A stretch of DNA of 64,000 bases from Bin87 sp965220265 (GTDB lineage: Bacteria > Chloroflexota > Dehalococcoidia > Lucifugimonadales > UBA3495). The stretch is from assembly GCA_965220265.1 (NCBI GenBank), contig CBDCPM010000004.1, positions 124,001 through 188,000 of the forward strand. Reading direction: 5' to 3'. Below are positions 42,360-50,599 of the stretch, one piece after another. The translations under genes and the position numbers were made by a program. The notes beneath the pieces were generated by a model that was not told the DNA's origin, ran no database searches, and saw only the letters and a list, made by a program, of their open reading frames with translations. Within the stretch, counting starts at the first letter, position 1. Each line of letters starts with the position of its first letter.

Positions 42360-43496
42360 ATGACTTCCAAACAAGTTGCAGACGTGGTGATTGTCGGCGG
42401 GGGCGCGGCGGGCTGCGCCGCCGCTTACTACCTGGCCGAGCAAGGCATCCGAGCAACGATCATAGAGCGCGAGGGCGTGGCAAGCCAGGCGTCCGGATAC
42501 AACGCGGGGGGGCTTAATCCGCTGGAAGGGCACGGTTGGCCGGAACCGCTGCAATCGATGGCGCTGCAATCCTTTGCGCTGCACAAGGAGTTGTGGGGTA
42601 AGCTGCCGTCGGATACCGGGATTGAATACCAGGGGCGGATAACTTCGATCCTGAAAGTCGCGCTGGGCGAGGAAGAACTAGCGGACCTGCGGGAGACGCT
42701 GGAGACGTTCAACAACGCACCGGAATCCGGGTTCTCGGCGGAATGGCTGGAACGGGAGGATGTGTTGGCGCTGGAGCCGAGGCTCACTCCGGAGGTGATC
42801 GCGGGCGTGCGGGCGGTGGGCAACGGCGCGCTGGATGGGCTGGAGTTCACCCAGGCGTTAGCGGCGGCAGCGGAGGGACGGGGCGCGAGGGTGGTGACGG
42901 GCAGCGCGGTGGGATTCCGGCTGGGCAACGGGAAGGTTGAATCGGTAGTGACCAACGACGGCGAGATCGCCTGCGGGGCGGTACTGATCGCGGCGGGGCC
43001 GTGGTGTCGAACGGCGGAGCAGTGGCTGGACATCGCGATACCAGTGGATCCGCTGAAGGGACAGATCATTCGGGTGCGGCCGGACGGGCCGGGACTGGAC
43101 TACGAGCTCATCGGCGGCGGCAGTTCGATGTATGCCAAGACGGACGGGCTGATCTGGTGCGGCTCTACGGAAGAAGAGGTCGGGTTTGACCTGTCCCTGA
43201 CCGAAGAGGCGCGGGACAGCATCATGGGGATGGCGACACGGCTCATGCCGGCGCTAAGCGGAGCGGAACAGGTCATGCACACGGCGTGCCTGCGTCCGGT
43301 GACACCGGACTGGCTGCCGATCGTGGGACAAGCGCCGGGATGGGACAACGTGTACATCTGCACCGGGGGCCAGAAGAAGGGCATCCTGCTTGGGCCCGCG
43401 ATGGGCAAGGGAATAGCCGAGATAGTGGCATTGGGCAGCACCGAGATCAGCCTGGAAGGGTGCGATCCGGGGCGTTTTGGCGGGAAGCAAGGGTGA
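42360..43496 (+). CDS. FAD-dependent oxidoreductase, DAO (glycine/sarcosine oxidase-like) family
   Basis: 378 residues. VVIVGGGAAGCAAAYYLAEQG is the FAD dinucleotide fold, IIEREGVASQASGYNAGGLN the second contact, VLIAAGPWCR the mid-domain motif, and LRPVTPDWLPIVGQAPG, NVYICTGGQKKG the C-terminal FAD site. It oxidises amino acids or other amines, probably with FAD and oxygen or a quinone acceptor. ATG 42360 follows GAAAGGAACACAAGC. It precedes the CoA-transferase gene with only a repeat array between. Confidence 0.88.
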   Translation: MTSKQVADVVIVGGGAAGCAAAYYLAEQGIRATIIEREGVASQASGYNAGGLNPLEGHGWPEPLQSMALQSFALHKELWGKLPSDTGIEYQGRITSILKVALGEEELADLRETLETFNNAPESGFSAEWLEREDVLALEPRLTPEVIAGVRAVGNGALDGLEFTQALAAAAEGRGARVVTGSAVGFRLGNGKVESVVTNDGEIACGAVLIAAGPWCRTAEQWLDIAIPVDPLKGQIIRVRPDGPGLDYELIGGGSSMYAKTDGLIWCGSTEEEVGFDLSLTEEARDSIMGMATRLMPALSGAEQVMHTACLRPVTPDWLPIVGQAPGWDNVYICTGGQKKGILLGPAMGKGIAEIVALGSTEISLEGCDPGRFGGKQG

Positions 43497-43569
43497 AAAC
43501 GGTTGTCCGTATCGCCATGGGCGTACCGACGTTCGTGGCTCGAGGTCACCGGGTACCAGATGCTTTGAC

Positions 43570-43727
43570 GAGATTGCCGCGCTGCGCTCGCAATGACACT
43601 TTGGGGCGCATTCGGCCACAAGCGAGATTGCCACGCTGCGCTCGCAATGACATTCCGGGGCGCATCCGGCCACAAGCGAGATTGCCACGCTGCGCTCGCA
43701 ATGACACTTGGAGCGCATCCGGTTATA
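43570..43727 (+). repeat. tandem array, 54-bp unit, three copies (family A)
   Basis: Copies start at 43570, 43624 and 43678, exactly 54 bases apart. Each has GAGATTGCCGCGCTGCG or the ACGC variant, then CTCGCAATGACA, then a linker with GGGGCGCATTCGGCCACAAGC. The array lies just before the CoA-transferase gene. Confidence 0.93.
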
Positions 43728-43740
43728 AAGGAGACATGTT

Positions 43741-46023
43741 ATGACCACCAACGGCACTTCAGGCGCTTTACGAGACATCCACGTGGTGGAGTTCGGGCAG
43801 TACGTACCCGGGCCAATGCTGGGGATGTTGCTGGCCGACCAGGGGGCACACGTCATCAAAGTGGAGCGGCCGGGCGGCGACCCGGCGCGGTCGGAGCCGG
43901 CTTTTGCCACTTGGAACCGGGGCAAGCGATCCGTGACGCTGGACCTGAAGACCGACGCCGGGCGTGAGAACGCGCGCCGGCTGGTCGCCGATGCCGACGT
44001 GGTCATCGAAAACTTCCGCCCGGGAGTCGCTGACAGTTTGGGAATCGGGTACGAGGAGCTATCGGCGGACAACCAAAGGCTGATCTACTGCTCGCTGCCG
44101 GGGTACGGCGAGGAGCACCCGAGCCGAAACGAGCCGGGCTGGGATCCCGTGATCAGCGCGGAGACGGGTTTCTACCCCGAGACGAGCGAAAGCGACGGCG
44201 AGCCGTTGTTCACACCGTTGCCGATTGCGAGCACGTTCTCGGCGCTGCTGGGCTCGGTGTCAGTGGCGATGGCGATCAACGCGCGGGACAAGTCGGGCAA
44301 GGGTCAGCGCATCGAGGTGCCGCTGCACTCGGCGATGTTCACCGCGATGGGCAGCCGGATCATCAAGTTCAACAACTATGAGTACGTGAACCTGTTTGAC
44401 TTTCCGCGAACGGTGATGTCGCACCCGTATGAATGCGCCGACGGGCGGTGGGTTTACCACCACGGGATGTTCGAGCGCTTCGCGCGGCAGACGCTGACGG
44501 CTGCGGGCAAGACCGAATGGATCGAGGAAGTCGCGTCGTTGTTCGGCCGGCCGGTGGACGAGGACACGCTGGCGTTGTGGCAGGGCCGGTTCGCCGAGAT
44601 GTTCAAGGAGCGGACGGCGTGGCAGTGGGAGGCGGACATCAACGCGCAGGGTGGCGCGTGCACGGTGTGCAAGACGGTGGACGAGTGGCTGGTGCACGAG
44701 CACGCGGTGGACGCAAAGATGGTGGTGGAAATTGAGGACGCGGAGCACGGCAAGATGAAACAGCCGGGCGTGCAAGTGCGACTGAGGGGCACGCCGGGGT
44801 CGATACAGGGCCGGGCACCCAAGCTGGGAGAACACACGGATGAAGTGCTGGCAGAAGTGGCGAGCGCGTCGATGCGCGTGGTACCGAGCAACGGCCACGG
44901 CGACGTGATGTCGGCGTTGCAGGGAGTCCGAGTGCTGGACCTGTGCATCATCCTGGCGGGGCCAACGTGCGGGCGGACCCTGGGTGAATTCGGGGCGGAC
45001 GTGATCAAGATCGACGACCCGACGCGGATCCTGGACCCGGTTGGCTACATAGACGTGAACCGAGGAAAGCGCGGCATCATGCTGAACCTGAAGACCGACG
45101 AAGGCAGGGCGGTTTTCTGGAAGCTGGTGGAAACAGCCGACGTGATTGTGGAGAACAACCGGAAGTCGGCGGTGCAGCGGCTGGGGCTGGGCTACGAAGA
45201 GGTCAAGAAGGTCAAGCCGGACATCGTGTACGCGTCGTTGAATGCCTTTGGATACGACGGGCCGTGGTCGGAGCGGGCCGGCTGGGAGCAGCTGGCGCAA
45301 GGGACCAGCGGGATGCAGGTGCGGCGCGGGGGGCGGGACGGCCAGCCAATGCTGTCGCCCTATGCGGTAAATGACTACGGGACGGGTCTGATGGGAGCGT
45401 ACGCCGTGGCGCTGGCGCTGCACGAGCGGAACCGGACGGGACAGGGGCAGTCGGTGGACAGCGGGCTGGCGCTGACGGCAGGCCTGCTGCAGTCTCCGTA
45501 CTTCCTGGACTACGACGGATTCCGGCGAGAGGATATTGAGGGAACGGACGCACGCGGATACTCGCCGCGCTCCCGCCTGTATCAGGCGTCAGACGGGTGG
45601 CTGTATATTCATTGTCCCAATGGCGGCGCCTACGGGTCGCTGTTGTCGGCGCTGAATTTCCGAGATATGCACGAGGACGGCGACGCGATCGCAGAGGTCA
45701 TTCTGGTCAACACCGTCGAACACTGGATGCAAGTGTTGCGTCCGCTGGGAGTGTCGGTTACCCCAAACCTGACGATGGAAGATTACCGGAACGATCCGGT
45801 GGTGCGGAACGCGGGGTTCATCGTGACGCGGGAGCATACCGTGTGGGGCAGCGTGGACCACTCCGGCACGACGGCGAGGCTGTCGGCAACGCCGCCGAGG
45901 CTGGGGCCGCCGGCCCCGTGGTTCGGAATGCACACCGACGAGATTCTGGCGGAAGCGGGGTATTCGGCGGCGGAGATCGAGGCGTTGAAGGCCTCGGGAG
46001 CAGCGGTTGCTCCAAGTCCGTAG
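43741..46023 (+). CDS. double-domain CoA-transferase (CaiB/BaiF, family III)
   Basis: 760 residues, two complete family III CoA-transferase domains in one chain. Each starts like the family: GALRDIHVVEFGQYVPGPM (residue ~10), and ALQGVRVLDLCIILAGPTCGR (~400). Both have the substrate-binding region and the C-terminal MHTDEILAEAG-like end. The catalytic Asp expected before the GxxGAxxAALAL helix is present in the second half (YAVNDYGTGLMG) but absent in the first (LPIASTFSALLG). The second half is probably the active one. Usual CaiB proteins are ~400 residues, working as dimers. Confidence 0.9.
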   Translation: MTTNGTSGALRDIHVVEFGQYVPGPMLGMLLADQGAHVIKVERPGGDPARSEPAFATWNRGKRSVTLDLKTDAGRENARRLVADADVVIENFRPGVADSLGIGYEELSADNQRLIYCSLPGYGEEHPSRNEPGWDPVISAETGFYPETSESDGEPLFTPLPIASTFSALLGSVSVAMAINARDKSGKGQRIEVPLHSAMFTAMGSRIIKFNNYEYVNLFDFPRTVMSHPYECADGRWVYHHGMFERFARQTLTAAGKTEWIEEVASLFGRPVDEDTLALWQGRFAEMFKERTAWQWEADINAQGGACTVCKTVDEWLVHEHAVDAKMVVEIEDAEHGKMKQPGVQVRLRGTPGSIQGRAPKLGEHTDEVLAEVASASMRVVPSNGHGDVMSALQGVRVLDLCIILAGPTCGRTLGEFGADVIKIDDPTRILDPVGYIDVNRGKRGIMLNLKTDEGRAVFWKLVETADVIVENNRKSAVQRLGLGYEEVKKVKPDIVYASLNAFGYDGPWSERAGWEQLAQGTSGMQVRRGGRDGQPMLSPYAVNDYGTGLMGAYAVALALHERNRTGQGQSVDSGLALTAGLLQSPYFLDYDGFRREDIEGTDARGYSPRSRLYQASDGWLYIHCPNGGAYGSLLSALNFRDMHEDGDAIAEVILVNTVEHWMQVLRPLGVSVTPNLTMEDYRNDPVVRNAGFIVTREHTVWGSVDHSGTTARLSATPPRLGPPAPWFGMHTDEILAEAGYSAAEIEALKASGAAVAPSP

Positions 46024-46081
46024 AGGTTTGAATATATACGCAGAAGACGGCAGGGGCGAATGAGTTACAGGGCGCACTGGG

Positions 46082-46651
46082 ATGCCGTTCACGCCGTTTC
46101 ACATGGGACCCGCGTTGGCAGCCAAAGCGGTTTTGGGACGCCACTTCAGCATACCCGTCTACGGGTTCACGCAAGTTGCGATAGACAGCGAGGTGCTGGC
46201 GGCGTATCCGTTGCGGAGAGACCTGTCGTTCCACAAGGTGCTGCACACGTTTGCCGGGGCGACTGCGGTTGCCGCGCTCACGTTGCTGCTGTTGCGCCCC
46301 GCGCTCGGCCGGGGGATAGGCTGGTGGAACCGGTCGGCTAACGCTGAGCCCAGTAGCGTCTGGCACATGGAGTCGCAACCGTCGACGATGGCGATGGTTT
46401 TGTCGGCGTTCGGCGGCGCGTGGGGTCACGTATTGCTGGATGCGCCCACCCATTCCCACATGGAACCGATGGCGCCGATTGCGCGGGGAAATGCGTTTGA
46501 CGGAAAGGTCGCTCAGCGGAAGGTGATGGCCTGGTGCGTTGGGTTGGCGACGGTCGGGGGCGGAGTGATATTGGCGCGATCGTATCTCAAGGGTTCGCGG
46601 AACGCTGGCAAAGGGCCGTCCCGCCGTGGCGCAGCGCGATCATCGCGATGA
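46082..46651 (+). CDS. membrane protein with metal-dependent hydrolase-like N-terminus
   Basis: 189 residues. MPFTPFHMGPALAAKAVLG is the start of a widespread membrane family, some members of which are annotated as membrane-bound metal-dependent hydrolases. Further hydrophobic helices include FAGATAVAALTLLLLRPALG and a late VMAWCVGLATVGGGVILARS. HKVLHTFAGAT and GHVLLDAPTHSHMEPM hold histidine/aspartate pairs that could bind a metal. A basic tail ends the protein. Function unknown. Confidence 0.6.
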   Translation: MPFTPFHMGPALAAKAVLGRHFSIPVYGFTQVAIDSEVLAAYPLRRDLSFHKVLHTFAGATAVAALTLLLLRPALGRGIGWWNRSANAEPSSVWHMESQPSTMAMVLSAFGGAWGHVLLDAPTHSHMEPMAPIARGNAFDGKVAQRKVMAWCVGLATVGGGVILARSYLKGSRNAGKGPSRRGAARSSR

Positions 46652-46700
46652 GGAGAGCGCATCGCCATCGACATTGGCGGAGCGGCAGGTGACAGGTGGG

Positions 46701-46706
46701 TAAAAT
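46701..46706 (+). promoter_or_regulatory. -10 box
   Basis: GGTAAAAT at 46699-46706 on the plus strand, about 40 bases before ATG 46745; CGGAGCC lies between. Confidence 0.5.
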
Positions 46707-46744
46707 AGACAAGCACGGCACAGCGAATAACGGAGCCATCTCGC

Positions 46745-47641
46745 ATGACGAACACAAGGATGATCTTCCGGTCGCGATGGATGGTGGCGGGAGTCATATG
46801 TGAAATTTTGGCGTTCATCGCAGCCCTGGGAAACTGGTTCGCTGGCTCGTGGTTGGTGTGGCAGTTGCTGCCAAACGTCGCTCTGACGCTGGCGACATTG
46901 GGAGCGGTTATGGTCGCAGGTCGGGTAGCCTGGGACTACCATGGGCGAGGGTTGAACGCAAGGCAACAGGACGAAGTGAACGACACTGTGTTAAGTTCCG
47001 GCCTGAACCCGACGCAAAAGGAAGAAACCACGCAGATTGCTGAGTCGAGCGGACTGAACCCGCATCAACGAGAAGCAGTGAATGAAATTTTGTCGGGCTC
47101 CGACCTCAACGAATTACAAAAGCGTGCAGTTGTACAGATTCTCTCGGTAAGCGGCCTGAGCCCGAGGCAGGTATCTGACTTGCCTGACAAGCTCATGAAC
47201 ATAAACCTCTGGAGTATGGTTTCTGCTCAACAGGCGGCAGTCACTGCACTCAATTATTTGCGGCAAGAACACCACGGTCGTGTGGCAGTCTTGACGAATG
47301 TCAGATTTGGACTGGTGGAAGTCCAGTGCATAGACCCACCAAGAAACGCGCTTAGCTGCGAGCGTCAGCATGAACGCGAGGACGGAAATGCGGACAATGC
47401 TCTGAAAATTGCCGCATCTCACCTACACATGTTCGCGGATGACACGGTGATGTGGTTGCCACCAGTCGGCAATGGGATCAATTATACGAACGGAGCCGTC
47501 CACTCAACCATGGCCGTGGACGGAAGGCAGTGGGTGTTCAGTTTTGAAGACTGCGTACCAAAACGGCTTGACCCTGTAGCTGGTGACTACGTGCTTACTC
47601 TCAACGAGTCAGGCAAGTACACGTGGGAACGAAAGTCGTAG
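46745..47641 (+). CDS. membrane protein with five 17-residue repeats
   Basis: 298 residues. Two hydrophobic helices (MVAGVICEILAFIAALG and LLPNVALTLATLGAVMVAG) come first. Residues ~75-150 consist of consecutive 17-residue units, each beginning GLN or DLN and of similar helical pattern: GLNARQQDEVNDTVLSS, GLNPTQKEETTQIAESS, GLNPHQREAVNEILSGS, DLNELQKRAVVQILSVS and a start GLSPRQ. The rest is a soluble domain without recognised motifs. Codon use and G+C look slightly foreign to the neighbourhood. No family recognised. Confidence 0.7.
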   Translation: MTNTRMIFRSRWMVAGVICEILAFIAALGNWFAGSWLVWQLLPNVALTLATLGAVMVAGRVAWDYHGRGLNARQQDEVNDTVLSSGLNPTQKEETTQIAESSGLNPHQREAVNEILSGSDLNELQKRAVVQILSVSGLSPRQVSDLPDKLMNINLWSMVSAQQAAVTALNYLRQEHHGRVAVLTNVRFGLVEVQCIDPPRNALSCERQHEREDGNADNALKIAASHLHMFADDTVMWLPPVGNGINYTNGAVHSTMAVDGRQWVFSFEDCVPKRLDPVAGDYVLTLNESGKYTWERKS

Positions 47642-47794
47642 CCCGCCCAAACGCGCCCCCGCTTTCAACCGCGGTGTTGTCAGAATCAGGATTTGCGGGA
47701 TTATGGGATTGGCAGGATTGGGTTGATCGGCGCTTGCGTTGCGGCAGATGAGTAGCGCATAGACCGCCAATCCAACAAATCGAGGAGCAATGCA

Positions 47795-48151
47795 ATGGGA
47801 ACCGTAGTGGTCACAATAGGTATCGGAGACCCGCAAGGTCGGAGGTTCGAAGACATCAATGTAATTGTGGACACCGGCTCAACCTTCACAGCGGTACCCA
47901 GAACCACGTTGCAGCGGCTGGGAGTGCCGGTGGAACGCTCAGTGCAGTCTGAACTGGCGGACGGAAGCAATGCGCCGGTGGACATCGGAAGAACCATGGT
48001 CAGGCTTGAAGGACAGGAATTCTCCACTCCGGTGATCTTCGCCGAAGCGGACGAGCCTACTTTGCTTGGCGTGGTCACGCTGGAAGAGGCGCTTCTAGCC
48101 GTAGATCCCGTGGCCGGACGCCTCATACCTACAAACGTGCTGCGCCTTTAG
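47795..48151 (+). CDS. retropepsin-like aspartyl protease domain protein
   Basis: 118 residues, a single-domain clan AA aspartic protease-like protein. VDTGSTFTAVPRTTL near residue 25 is the DTG active site with the following strand, and PTLLGVVTLEEA resembles the hydrophobic-hydrophobic-Gly motif of the family. Such small retroviral-type proteases work as dimers. No signal peptide; the role in bacteria is mostly unknown. No clear ribosome-binding site (GAGGAGCAATG is nearest, seven bases before the ATG). Confidence 0.75.
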   Translation: MGTVVVTIGIGDPQGRRFEDINVIVDTGSTFTAVPRTTLQRLGVPVERSVQSELADGSNAPVDIGRTMVRLEGQEFSTPVIFAEADEPTLLGVVTLEEALLAVDPVAGRLIPTNVLRL

Positions 48152-48182
48152 ATCAGGAAGCCGGAAGCCGAGAGGAACCAAC

Positions 48183-48211
48183 GAGATTGCCGCGCTTCGC
48201 TCGCAATGACA
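48183..48211 (+). repeat. single family-A repeat
   Basis: GAGATTGCCGCGC followed by TTCGCTCGCAATGACA, between the protease-like gene and the CysRS fusion gene. Confidence 0.9.
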
Positions 48212-48273
48212 CTTTCCCCGCAAGTCTAAACAGTTACCGGGCGGGCGGCGCGAGTGCAAAGCGGGGAGCGCCG

Positions 48274-48282
48274 TGCTAAACT
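48274..48282 (+). promoter_or_regulatory. extended -10 promoter of the CysRS fusion gene
   Basis: TGCTAAACT on the plus strand. GGAGGTAGCGGA precedes the ATG at 48313, so the leader is about 24 bases. Confidence 0.6.
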
Positions 48283-48312
48283 TGCGCCATCTGCCCCGCC
48301 GGAGGTAGCGGA

Positions 48313-50523
48313 ATGCTTGGTATCTATAACACCCTGACGAAAAACGTCGAGGAGATCCGACCGATGACGCCCGGCAAAGTGTCGATGTACACCTGCGGGC
48401 CGACGGTGTACCGGTATGCCCACATCGGCAACCTGCGCACCTATCTGATGGCGGACTGGATCCGGCGTGTTTTGACGGCCGACGGCAACGAGGTCTACCA
48501 CGTCAAGAACATCACCGACGTGGGACACATGCGCCAAGAGCTGGCCGAGGCTGGCGGCGACAAGATGATCATGGCGGCGTTGGCCGAAGGAAAGTCCCTA
48601 CAGGAGATCGGCGAATTCTACGCGGATGTTTTCTGGCGGGACGAGGAACGGATCAACATACAGCCGGCCCACGTGTTTCCCTGGGCGTCGCACCACATCC
48701 CTGAAATGCTGGAGATGGTGGGGTCGCTGATGAACAACGGGGCGGCGTATGAAGCGGGCGGGAACATCTACTTTGACGTGAACAGCTATCCGGAGTACGG
48801 GAAGTTGTCGCGCAATGTCGGCGGCGACCTGCTGGAAGGGGTTAGGGCGGAAGCGGACCCGTTAAAGCGAGACCCGCGGGACTTCACGCTGTGGAAGGCC
48901 GCCGAGCCGGGAAGGGACGTGAAGTGGGACAGCCCGTGGGGCGAAGGATTCCCAGGCTGGCACATCGAATGCTCAGCGATGGCGCACAAATACCTGGGCG
49001 AGAAGTTCGACATCCACACGGGCGGCGTAGACAACGTTTTCCCGCACCACGAGGACGAGATCGCGCAGAGCGAAGCGACTTTTGGCCAGCAGCACGTGAA
49101 CTACTGGGTGCACGGGCAACATCTGCTGGCGGACGGCGCCAAGATGGCGAAATCGGCCGGAAACGTGTTCCTGATCGAGGACCTAGCGTCGCGAGGATTT
49201 GACCCGCTGGCGTTCCGATACCTGTGCATGACGGTGCGATACCGGCACCGGATGAACTTCACGTTCACCTCGCTGCGAGCAGCGGAGAAGGCGCTAACTG
49301 GGCTGCGCAACCGGATCTGGGTATGGCGGAGCCTGTCGAGCAATGGATCCGCCAGCCATGCGATCAGCAGCGAGGCCCAAGAATGGCGAGGCAAGTTCTG
49401 GGACGCAGTACACAACGACCTTGATCTGCCCACGGCCCTGGCGGTGACCTGGGCGATGGCGCGTTCCGAGCTTCCCGCGGAGGACAAGCTGGAACTGATC
49501 CTGGACTTCGACCGGGTATTCGGTCTGGACCTGGACCAAGTGCCGGCGCGGTACGAAATCGACCCAACCAACAGCGAGGTTATCGAGCAGCGGTCCGCGC
49601 TGCGCCAGCAATTCGCTTACCACGACGCTGATGCGATACGCGAACGAGTATTGGCGAGTGGCATGGTGATTCAGGACGCTGGACCGATGACGCGGGTGCG
49701 CCCGCAGACTCCGTTGGAACTGCAGGAAGCGCGCTGGTCCTCAGTGTCGGCTTCTCGGGAGGTACCGTCGCTGCTGAGCGAGCCTGACCTTTACGATTTC
49801 ACCTTCATGATCAACGCCTACGACTATGTGGACGACGTGCGGCGGTGCGTACAGGCGGTGCTACGGTACACCGGCGGAGCGTCGGTGGAAGTCGTCGTCG
49901 TGGACAACGGGTCCACGGACGGGACGGCGGAGTATCTGGAAGAGGCGCAGGCCGAACACGACAACGTGCGGGTGATCCACTGCGACCACGTGGTGGGCGA
50001 CGCGGCGGGCAAGAACATCGGACTGAAGCAAGCGCGGGGACGGTACATCGTGCTGCTGGACGCGTCGACCGAAGTGGTGGGCGATATTCTGTCGCCGGTG
50101 GCCGAGCATTTGGCGGACGACAGCATCGGAGTATTCGGCCCGTACGGGCTGACTACCGACGACATGCAGCACTTCCACGAGGAAGTGGAACGGGGCGACG
50201 CCGACGCGATGCAGGCATATTGCATGGCGTTCCGACGGGCCGACCTAGCCAAGGTCGGGTTGATGCACGAGTCGTTCCGGTTCTACCGGAACCTAGACAT
50301 CGACTACTGCTTCCAGTTCAAGAACACCGGCTACCGGGTGGTGTGCGACAGCGGGTTGCCGCTAGTACGGCACGAACACCGGCAGTGGGAGGAGTTGGAC
50401 GACAACCAGCGCGACGAGCTTAGCCGCAAGAACTTCGGGCGGTTCCTAAAGCGGTGGGGCAGCAGGCCGGACCTGCTGATCAATCCGAACGCGCAGGGGT
50501 TTGATACGGGGTTCCGGCACTAA
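48313..50523 (+). CDS. cysS: cysteinyl-tRNA synthetase fused to a family 2 glycosyltransferase
   Basis: 736 residues, against about 460-480 for a usual bacterial CysRS. Residues 1-~470 are a full CysRS: Cys28 in TCGPTVY and Cys220 in HIECSAM (zinc), HIGN at 37-40, KMAKS at 277-281, and a C-terminal region with EVIEQRSALRQQF. Residues ~495-736 are a GT-A fold glycosyltransferase: FMINAYDYVDDVRRC, VVVVDNGSTDGTAEYL, GDAAGKNIGLKQARGRYIVL with LLDAS at the place of the DxD, then YRNLDIDYCFQFKNTGY. One frame, no stop between. The promoter and GGAGG are at the CysRS start. Confidence 0.92.
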   Translation: MLGIYNTLTKNVEEIRPMTPGKVSMYTCGPTVYRYAHIGNLRTYLMADWIRRVLTADGNEVYHVKNITDVGHMRQELAEAGGDKMIMAALAEGKSLQEIGEFYADVFWRDEERINIQPAHVFPWASHHIPEMLEMVGSLMNNGAAYEAGGNIYFDVNSYPEYGKLSRNVGGDLLEGVRAEADPLKRDPRDFTLWKAAEPGRDVKWDSPWGEGFPGWHIECSAMAHKYLGEKFDIHTGGVDNVFPHHEDEIAQSEATFGQQHVNYWVHGQHLLADGAKMAKSAGNVFLIEDLASRGFDPLAFRYLCMTVRYRHRMNFTFTSLRAAEKALTGLRNRIWVWRSLSSNGSASHAISSEAQEWRGKFWDAVHNDLDLPTALAVTWAMARSELPAEDKLELILDFDRVFGLDLDQVPARYEIDPTNSEVIEQRSALRQQFAYHDADAIRERVLASGMVIQDAGPMTRVRPQTPLELQEARWSSVSASREVPSLLSEPDLYDFTFMINAYDYVDDVRRCVQAVLRYTGGASVEVVVVDNGSTDGTAEYLEEAQAEHDNVRVIHCDHVVGDAAGKNIGLKQARGRYIVLLDASTEVVGDILSPVAEHLADDSIGVFGPYGLTTDDMQHFHEEVERGDADAMQAYCMAFRRADLAKVGLMHESFRFYRNLDIDYCFQFKNTGYRVVCDSGLPLVRHEHRQWEELDDNQRDELSRKNFGRFLKRWGSRPDLLINPNAQGFDTGFRH

Positions 50524-50547
50524 TATTCCGGACATTTGGCGAAACAG

Positions 50548-50575
50548 GTAGGGGCGAATAATTATTCGCCCCTAC
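50548..50575. repeat. REP-like palindrome, family B, perfect
   Basis: Perfect 28-base inverted repeat with arms GTAGGGGCGAATAA and TTATTCGCCCCTAC, 24 bases after the CysRS fusion stop and before the convergent SDR. Same family as 11799 and 33852. Confidence 0.93.
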
Positions 50576-50599
50576 GAATTTGCGGGTTTGCGTTAGCGG

